A stretch of 13,174 nucleotides of DNA, taken from NCBI GenBank assembly GCA_002308135.1, contig DBVK01000097.1:15019-28192 (forward strand), written 5' to 3'. The notes under the pieces were generated by a model. The model was not told the origin of the DNA. It did not search any database and saw only the letters and a list, made by a program, of their open reading frames with translations. Below, piece by piece: positions 9,501-13,174 of the stretch; position 1 is the stretch's first letter, and every line of letters begins with the position of its first letter. The stretch is from Bacteroidales bacterium UBA1266. GTDB taxonomy: Bacteria; Bacteroidota; Bacteroidia; Bacteroidales; WCHB1-69. The position numbers and the translations under genes are program-made.

Positions 9501-12500
9501 AGTGTGTCTTCCGTTACGGTGCAATGGACACTGAACGGGGTCCGTCAGCCCGACTACATTTGGAAATCTGCTACCGCTCTTGACTACGGCAGTGTGGTGA
9601 GTAATGTGAACATCGGTGGATTCACCGTGCCTTCCGGCAAATACCGTGTCGTGGCATGGACTGTGAATCCGGACGGAAACACCGATGCGGATCCCAGCAA
9701 CGATACGGCTGCTGTGAACGTTATCGCTTGCGATTCCACCTTGAAAGGAACCTATACCGTCGGTGGCGCCGGTGCGAACTTCGCCACTTTGGAGGACGCT
9801 CTGACCGCTTTGAAATCTTGCGGCGTGGCCGGACCGGTGGTGATGCGTGTGAACTCCGGCATCTACGATGAGCTTGAAATCGTTGGTTCCATCCGGGGCG
9901 CGAGCGCAACCAACACGGTGACCTTCACTTCGGTGGCGAATGACGCCAATGCCGTGGTGATTGGCGACCTCGCCAAAGTCTCCCTTAAGCTGCGCAATAC
10001 TTCACACCTGATTTTCGACAAACTGACCTTCGGCAGTATGGCGGCCTCCTCTCCGGAGAATGCGGTGCAGTTTGAAGGCGATGCGGAGGATATCCACTTC
10101 CGTCATTGCAATCTGTATGTGTGCACGTCCAACACCAATTCCAACTACCGCGTGGTGATGTACAACAATGCGCAAAACGCCGACAACTACATGCATAATG
10201 TGAGCTTTATCGGCAACCAGGTTCGTGGCGGCTACTCTGGCTTCTATGTCGCTTATGGTGGCGGTAATGCGGCCAATTGCAAAACTTCGGCGGCCAGACG
10301 CGCCAGCCTTGTGATAGACAGCAACTACATCGCCGACCAGTATTATTACGGCATCTATGCCCAGTACTACACCCGTATACCGAGTCTTTCGTACAATACG
10401 ATAGTCTCCCGTAACGGTGTGAGTTCGCACTACGGCATGTATCTGGCGCAATACTGCGTTGTGGACAGCATCATAGGCAACCGTATCCGCTCCATTGCGA
10501 CCAGCTATGCCTATGGCGGCATCTACCTGACCATGTATAACAACTACACTTCGACTTTCGGTTCGGATATTCTTCCGACCTTAGTGGCCAATAACGAGAT
10601 TGTCAGCATGGCCGCCTCGAACGCCTACGGTATCCGCACCCAATATGCGAGTGCAAACATTCTGCACAATTCCGTCTATTGCGAAGCGGCGACCAATTAT
10701 GGCATGCAGATCAACACTTCCGCAGCCGCGTGCCCGCTGAATGTGAAGAATAACATTTTCGTGAACGGAAACGGTTCCTCCACCGACTATCTGATGTATG
10801 TGTCAGCGGCGGCTACCCTGACCACCTATCCGACCACGATAGACTCCAACAACTACTATACCTTCTCCACCAAAACCACCAATTTCTATTGCGTTAGCGC
10901 CAAAAACTTGGCCACATGGCGGAGCTCGTATAGCAAGGATGTGAACTCGGTGACCGTGAAGCCCGACTTTCGGAACCTTCCGAACGATTTGAGCATCACG
11001 CAGTTCTCCGACCTGTTCAAAGTCACCCGCCATGCTTTGGTGCCGCGTGACATCAACGGTGGTGCGCGTACCAGCCTGTCTGTCATGGGCGCTTACAGCA
11101 CGCCTCTGTTCGAAGGTCACGATCTGATGGTGAAAGCCTATGTGGATCCGCAGACCGATGGCATACAGTGCGTGTCGAATTCCACGCCGGTCAGCTTGTG
11201 CCTTTACAATCAGGGCACCTATGAGGTGGATTTCTCCAAAACACCGATGAAACTGTACCTGAAATGCGAAAGCGATTCCGTGAACCTGCAGACCAGCGTC
11301 ACCTTCACTTCGGGAAGCATTGCCGTAATGGCATACGACACCTTTGAAATCATGTCCAACCTGGACATCACCTATCCGGGCATGTATCACCTGACCGCCT
11401 GGTTGGAATGGAAGGATGACGAACAGCTGTTCAACGACACCATGAAATTGGATTACAATGTGGACAAAGCCATTCTGCCGTATGAGAACACCTTCTCCGG
11501 ATACTCTTCCTTTGTGTCCACCGATCAGGCTTTCGGCACCATTGGTTGGGAGCAGACCGAAAACAACCCGGTGCTGAATCCGGTGTTCGGTACGGGAACC
11601 CTGCTGTTCCGCTCCTCTGAGAGCCGCGGATCCATCAGTCAGGCTTTGTTCTCTTCCATGACGCTGCAAGGCACTTACCGTCCGCAACTGTACTTCTGGT
11701 ACGCCCATGACAATGCCAATCCTAACCTGCGTGACCAGATGGAGGTGCGCATTTCCTTGGACGGCGGCGCCACCTTCGAGACCTTGAAGACCCTCTATCG
11801 TTACGACGCCCAGTGCACGACCCCGACCTGGAAGAAATACCAGATCGACCTGTCCAAGTATACCACCGGACAGTGCATTGTGGTGGCCTTCACCGCGTAT
11901 AGCTACGGCGGTGGCGACCAGAGCGTGGACCAGGTGAAGATTGTTGCCATGCAGGATATGCAGGTGACAGTGGAAGAGCCTAAAGCGAGCGATTTCACCG
12001 CCTGCAACATGACCGGCAGCAAGCTGACGGTGTATCTGGAGAACCTGACTTCCCAGGAGGTGCCTTTCAAAGCGGGAGATTCTTTGACCGTGGAGATGAG
12101 CGGCGCTTCCAACTTTGTGTACCGCAAGGCGTTGAACGGCCGTTTGGAGAACCGTGAAATTGACACCCTGACGCTCGGACCGATTGACTATGTCGGCGGC
12201 GGCCAGTTCGATGTCAAAGTCTATGTCAATTCCATTGACAGCAACACGGCTAACGATACGGCGCGGTATTCCATCTATCTCAACCCTGATTTGGAAGTGA
12301 CCTCGGTGGATACCATCGGTCTCAAACAGAGCGGAGACAAGGTGTTTGTCGGTATGACCATCACGAACACCGGTAACCTGGATGTCGTGACGCCGTTTGA
12401 GGTGCGTCTGCTGATCAACAGGGAAGACACGGTAACGGAAATCATCAGCCAGGGACTTGCGGCGGGTGCGAGCATGCACTACACCTTCAAGCAGAGCTTT

Positions 12501-13174
12501 GAAGTGCCTGTAGGTACTGCGGAGCAGCCCTACTACCTGTTGGATGCCTGCGTGCTGCTTCCTTGCGATGCCAATGCCAACAATGACTCTGTCCGCGTGT
12601 TCGGCAACGTGCACAGTGTGGATATGGGCATTATCTCCATTGTCAGCCCGTCTCCGACGACCTGCGCCATGGGTGGCGATATGGCTACCCTGGAGATCCG
12701 TCTGTATAACAACGGTAACGCGGACGGCACCGACAGCCTGACGTTGGTGGCTTTGATTGACAGTGCCGGTAGTGTGCACCAGACACTGACAGAAAAAGTG
12801 GCTCCGATGTATTCCGGTGAAAACCGCAATTACACCTTCACACAGAAATACCGTGTGCCTCGTCTGAGCGTGAACGGTGTCCGCGCTACCTACAATGTGA
12901 CGGTCTTCCTGGCCGCCACAGCGGATGACGTTGACCTGAGCAACGATACGGCTCAAGTGGAAAGCTGCGTGGAAGGTGGTGTGGGCGTTGCCGAAGCCGT
13001 CGGAACGCAATGGACCATGGGACAGAACATCCCGAACCCGGCCATGCAGACGGCCCACATTCCGTATTTCCTGCCGGAAAGCGGAGCGGTCACACTGTAT
13101 ATCATGAGCATGAACGGCCAGGTGCTGTATAAGGAAAGCCTCCAGGCGGAGGCCGGCAGCAACGAGTGGACGGT
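3474..13174 (+). CDS. Giant multi-unit beta-helix/Ig-like T9SS-secreted surface protein (3' end outside the window)
   Basis: One frame is open for 3233 codons from ATG 3474 to the window edge. Comparison with the upstream paralogue predicts a stop about 30 codons further on, for about 3263 residues. The ATG is chosen because a signal peptide follows at once and an in-frame TAA lies at 3450. Domains: signal peptide 1-20; jelly-roll about 23-205 ending W-F-I-D-N-F-E; Ig/FN3-like domain 206-317 with V-A-Y-T-V-T-A-K-D-S-A-G-N; four composite Ig plus beta-helix units (318-863, 864-1414, 1415-1974, 1975-2551); Ig 2552-2665; jelly-roll 2666-2828; Ig-like 2829-2939, 2940-3050 and 3051-3167; sorting domain from 3180. 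It should be exported by Sec then T9SS and act at the cell surface, probably as an adhesin or glycan-binding protein. Polysaccharide lyase or epimerase activity is possible for this fold, but I see no lyase catalytic signature. The transcript is probably monocistronic at its 5' end. Confidence 0.95.
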   Translation, partial: MKKCFLFWMAVFLMLPLGFSQSRLVISENFDKNSHTFTVSPASHWRQDTLLSVSGRKSVWGMVPNAEGDSVELISPIYDLTQYEFAYLRFSHICKVSDSDIVTVECREDYVGSKWKPLPRQDYKGTASSYRRAARFHHASYSQWKSGDLLVEPDNSWWKTEAFDVSAVVAYARVQFKFKIKKGKTIGTNFAWGWFIDNFELTCANAPINPPTVEFLPPYTEGTVYSTGPFTVYAKAVKRTVFPIYPPKLYLSYTPLNGVQRRDSIQMTSYEGDSLWMAVIPQQNIGTQVAYTVTAKDSAGNTASASSGYVIGREWGYDSNSVAILSIDTPQRGALADKSNPVFVTIQNRGLKALQSAMIYWSVNGVLQQPYAWTGNMPEGYTQSVQVGSYVARNAYDTLVVWVSQPNGVPNTTSDTMVTSRPYGCQQIFAGTYTVGANGTFKTIGEALFALNLCGMSGNVVLSVEKGEYYETLDFTDYMDLIGPKDTLTLVSASGNAEDVVIYPDPKEAGHIMTFQRARNIVISHLMLNGLTSPRYVVSLTDTNANIEFNHCIVMADTSMSSGRGPTAIRIENANRTTSFRTRLLYNKIMGGDVGVGMYGASDIHVDQVTIIGNEITRFNMNALQGKGIRFDYVNNNVFIPRNSAELTPTFVEMGDLSAEEICGNRFRNLEAQRSAYGMSLSGFNRDSSAKGLIANNEFVINLVSDGFAVNLNESCFDFVNNSAVVNGGDSKIFSFYCANRNKNLSMNIHNNIFVCYNNGWPMYFDDPTTLGANVLLDYNNCYGRTYIGYCKSEVTDLATWISLTGDQHATNVNPAFIDPTASAKCVYYSGLVCPKYNGVDEDIDGSMRLNSTTMGCYSELPFPFNAALTAFVDWQSSYATTGSYPVKVILMNAGSTDTLRSCTLQWMLNGTRQKDQTWKGELIPFTSDTVTVGMFTPEAGKNTLTVWVTMQNGMRSDNKPSDDSISTYTFGCEAPMSGDIKISNANDLSDALGRLANCGMGASVTLKLEPGTYPAIALTSPINGLGGKRFLTITSSTGKASDVVILASNTGVKLSGISNFQLSNVTIDAKKGGDGIVLSGAMSDVEISHCRILLDPSTSATQRGICAESDGNLRNNVRIIGNLIDGGYYGIYMYNGSGNAAAQHGRYNVIDSNEIINMYYYGVYVCNTDFQSISHNRVIARQRGGYNYFYGIYAYYCNTKNIIGNFIDANREFITNTNGPLRSYCSNYSTFAQSTSDVTLIANNEIRASSVSGYVYGIYDYYGNSKVINNSVYVNNPYNYGYGMYIYTASGYMKELRNNNLIYINGGANSYPMYVNSKATAQVTVADNNYYHQGHANLAYFAAACTSLSAVQAVDATATNVYPDFIDLTKDMRIRKNSNVSALSCQTSGDVMVDFDENPRDRSTIRGAYNATELKYNAALKGFTSPKSTVKPGESVTVTVTLENAGDSVLTSATIYWSVNGKNFTPYQWKGSLASEKQESVTLGTFTGDVNSNQIVAYVHLNDHVDALGVDDTISLNAFGCATPMKGSYLVGKGGDFASLDEAVAALQLCGVDAPVEMKLAKGVYQDVSFSGIYPGSSAVNTVTFLPASGVKGDVVFTGNVITTALNLNAVGYLRFQQIVIGDTNSDVMALELVSTLTDVTFRDCDFYAMRGDVNSQAYCVYHNATTYAMIKDLRFTHCLFYGGYSNLLLSYGGASNSNFGNITLDSCRMLNAYYYGFQCATAYYKLTARDNYFHNAPNSSSYRAFSFGNSAAYINIDSMVRNRIWITSSSQGYGIYIGQNINYSGPLAKVPACVYNNEIIIEGKTSTAYGFDFSSSSANTFMDMRHNTIYINTNGTTRYGIYNYNTSTASHFGFFNNLVYIGGTSGTGECLHHSQNATYFTNTYIDMNYNVYYNDQKMIGHGASSMQAWIQLVNNDINSRYERVVFTDPASYNFHNAGTYALVPADPYVPYDKNGIFRTSLTNAGCYHDFVPAAYDVQVAAITNPENGAVTGDKDSVMVSIRNLGKSSVSSVTVQWTLNGVRQPDYIWKSATALDYGSVVSNVNIGGFTVPSGKYRVVAWTVNPDGNTDADPSNDTAAVNVIACDSTLKGTYTVGGAGANFATLEDALTALKSCGVAGPVVMRVNSGIYDELEIVGSIRGASATNTVTFTSVANDANAVVIGDLAKVSLKLRNTSHLIFDKLTFGSMAASSPENAVQFEGDAEDIHFRHCNLYVCTSNTNSNYRVVMYNNAQNADNYMHNVSFIGNQVRGGYSGFYVAYGGGNAANCKTSAARRASLVIDSNYIADQYYYGIYAQYYTRIPSLSYNTIVSRNGVSSHYGMYLAQYCVVDSIIGNRIRSIATSYAYGGIYLTMYNNYTSTFGSDILPTLVANNEIVSMAASNAYGIRTQYASANILHNSVYCEAATNYGMQINTSAAACPLNVKNNIFVNGNGSSTDYLMYVSAAATLTTYPTTIDSNNYYTFSTKTTNFYCVSAKNLATWRSSYSKDVNSVTVKPDFRNLPNDLSITQFSDLFKVTRHALVPRDINGGARTSLSVMGAYSTPLFEGHDLMVKAYVDPQTDGIQCVSNSTPVSLCLYNQGTYEVDFSKTPMKLYLKCESDSVNLQTSVTFTSGSIAVMAYDTFEIMSNLDITYPGMYHLTAWLEWKDDEQLFNDTMKLDYNVDKAILPYENTFSGYSSFVSTDQAFGTIGWEQTENNPVLNPVFGTGTLLFRSSESRGSISQALFSSMTLQGTYRPQLYFWYAHDNANPNLRDQMEVRISLDGGATFETLKTLYRYDAQCTTPTWKKYQIDLSKYTTGQCIVVAFTAYSYGGGDQSVDQVKIVAMQDMQVTVEEPKASDFTACNMTGSKLTVYLENLTSQEVPFKAGDSLTVEMSGASNFVYRKALNGRLENREIDTLTLGPIDYVGGGQFDVKVYVNSIDSNTANDTARYSIYLNPDLEVTSVDTIGLKQSGDKVFVGMTITNTGNLDVVTPFEVRLLINREDTVTEIISQGLAAGASMHYTFKQSFEVPVGTAEQPYYLLDACVLLPCDANANNDSVRVFGNVHSVDMGIISIVSPSPTTCAMGGDMATLEIRLYNNGNADGTDSLTLVALIDSAGSVHQTLTEKVAPMYSGENRNYTFTQKYRVPRLSVNGVRATYNVTVFLAATADDVDLSNDTAQVESCVEGGVGVAEAVGTQWTMGQNIPNPAMQTAHIPYFLPESGAVTLYIMSMNGQVLYKESLQAEAGSNEWT
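3540..4424 (+). other. N-terminal jelly-roll plus Ig/FN3-like head of the second protein
   Basis: Residues 23-205 begin S-E-N-F-D-K-N and end with W-F-I-D-N-F-E-L-T-C. This is the typical start and finish of the MAM-like or immune-inhibitor-A-like beta-sandwich seen in secreted Bacteroidota proteins. Residues 206-317 look like an Ig/FN3 domain: a P-P opening, L-S-Y-T strands, W-M-A-V-I-P, and V-A-Y-T-V-T-A-K-D-S-A-G-N. The head comes before the repeated units and resembles none of them. Assignment is by pattern only. Confidence 0.6.
4425..6062 (+). repeat. Composite unit 1 (Ig/CARDB plus beta-helix), residues 318-863
   Basis: The Ig/CARDB-like part has W361-S-V-N-G and W373-T-G. The GC...CG segment has C425 and C454 flanking G-T-Y-T-V-G and F-K-T-I-G-E-A. 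The beta-helix runs from about 476 to 840 with turns such as G-N-E-I and N-N-N-V-F, and the cap is D-I-D-G-S-M-R...M-G-C-Y ending at 858. This unit has only one clear Y-G-M motif (Y677), unlike the later units. Confidence 0.8.
6063..7715 (+). repeat. Composite unit 2, residues 864-1414
   Basis: The Ig/CARDB-like part has W907-M-L-N-G and W919-K-G. The cysteine pair is C973 and C999. The connecting segment is divergent: the usual T-Y-x-V-G...F motif is replaced by G-D-I-K-I-S-N-A-N-D-L, and the cysteine spacing is 26 rather than 29-30. The beta-helix carries five Y-G-[IVM]-Y motifs at Y1130, Y1162, Y1191, Y1257 and Y1283. The cap ends R-G-A-Y at 1410. Confidence 0.8.
7716..9395 (+). repeat. 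Composite unit 3, residues 1415-1974
   Basis: The Ig/CARDB-like part has V-T-V-T-V-T-L-E-N-A-G-D, W1458-S-V-N-G and W1470-K-G. The cysteine pair C1522 and C1551 encloses a well-conserved S-Y-L-V-G...F-A-S-L-D-E-A-V-A-A-L segment. The beta-helix has Y-G motifs at Y1717, Y1775, Y1811 and Y1841. The cap is D-K-N-G-I-F-R...A-G-C-Y ending at 1969. Confidence 0.82.
9396..11126 (+). repeat. Composite unit 4, residues 1975-2551
   Basis: The Ig/CARDB-like part has W2018-T-L-N-G and W2030-K-S. The cysteine pair C2086 and C2116 encloses G-T-Y-T-V-G-G and F-A-T-L-E-D-A-L-T-A-L. The beta-helix has Y-G motifs at Y2292, Y2320, Y2347, Y2385 and Y2409. The cap is D-I-N-G-G-A-R...M-G-A-Y ending at 2541. The helix and cap of this unit are the part homologous to the beginning of the first gene, with an offset of about 2179 to 2182 residues. 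Confidence 0.85.
11127..13174 (+). other. Shared C-terminal block of the second protein (incomplete at window edge)
   Basis: Residues 2552-3233 repeat the block found at 370-1051 of the first protein, domain for domain. The order is Ig (2552-2665), jelly-roll (2666-2828), Ig-like domains (2829-2939, 2940-3050, 3051-3167), a V-G-V-A-E-A linker, and the start of the sorting domain. The jelly-roll retains Y-R-P-Q-L-Y-F-W-Y-A-H-D-N-A-N-P and Y-S-Y-G-G-G-D-Q-S exactly. Confidence 0.8.
13011..13174 (+). other. T9SS type A sorting domain, cut by the window edge (second protein)
   Basis: From W3180 the sequence reads W-T-M-G-Q-N-I-P-N-P, then I-P-Y-F-L-P-E-S-G and I-M-S-M-N-G-Q-V-L-Y. It closely matches the complete domain at 2992-3243. 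The window ends within the motif; about 30 codons, including the final Y-Y-Y-S-M-E-Y and basic tail, are expected beyond it. Confidence 0.9.

Noticed and set aside
6528..9524. Long minus-strand open frame (998 codons) opposite the second gene
   Set aside because: It is codon-aligned with the sense gene: both are in phase at positions divisible by 3. It stays open because the sense gene rarely uses TTA, CTA and TCA. The sense frame has clear domains, repeats and a signal peptide; the antisense product is a low-complexity G/V/I/H/R-rich string with no recognisable domain.
4900..11040. Pectate lyase or other polysaccharide lyase activity of the beta-helices
   Set aside because: The fold is shared with lyases, but I could not see a lyase calcium-binding or catalytic Asp/Arg/Lys signature repeated in any unit. 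A binding or structural role is more economical.
4425..11126. CRISPR array or short tandem DNA repeat
   Set aside because: The periodicity is at protein level over about 1.65 kb with diverged DNA; there are no short identical direct repeats with unique spacers.
10803..13058. Long minus-strand open frame (751 codons)
   Set aside because: Same codon-aligned shadow effect, and it covers the well-conserved C-terminal block of the sense gene. The frames at 3711-5048 and 5343-5900 on the minus strand are explained the same way.
3474..13174. Frameshift or pseudogene in the very long second gene
   Set aside because: The frame stays open and domain signatures recur in the same frame up to the right edge. 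The absence of a stop codon is due to the window ending, not to gene damage.

Overview
The window comes from a member of the Bacteroidota, most likely a Bacteroidales-type bacterium. Three things point there: two open reading frames that end, or are about to end, in a type A C-terminal sorting domain of the type IX secretion system (T9SS); a leader without a purine-rich Shine-Dalgarno site; and a TAnnTTTG promoter element of the Bacteroidota sigma-70 kind. Base composition is moderately GC-rich, with GC-biased third codon positions.

Layout: (1) positions 1-3246, plus strand, hold the 3' part of a very large gene whose start lies left of the window. It encodes the end of a right-handed beta-helix, an Ig-like domain, a jelly-roll domain, three more Ig-like domains and a complete T9SS sorting domain. 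(2) Positions 3247-3473 are intergenic: a small perfect inverted repeat, a strong rho-independent terminator (3292-3325), a likely promoter (about 3346-3375) and an A/T-rich leader. (3) Positions 3474-13174 are one uninterrupted plus-strand reading frame of 3233 codons. It has a signal peptide at its start and runs off the right edge about 30 codons before its expected stop. By alignment with the first gene, the full protein should be about 3263 residues (roughly 350 kDa).

The second protein has a striking architecture. After an N-terminal jelly-roll domain and an Ig/FN3-like domain come four tandem composite units of about 545-580 residues. Each unit is an Ig/CARDB-like domain with a W-x-x-N-G...W signature, a GC...CG segment with a conserved cysteine pair, a beta-helix, and a capping motif ending G-x-Y. 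A shared C-terminal block (Ig, jelly-roll, three Ig, sorting domain) follows. The first gene carries the same block with no net length change over 712 residues, so the two genes are tandem paralogues.

The genes probably work in parallel. Both products are predicted to cross the inner membrane by Sec, cross the outer membrane by T9SS, and be displayed on or released from the surface as giant fibrous proteins, most plausibly adhesins or binding proteins. No catalytic site is evident. There is no RNA gene, CRISPR array, insertion sequence or phage gene in the window. The long minus-strand frames are codon-aligned shadows of the large gene.
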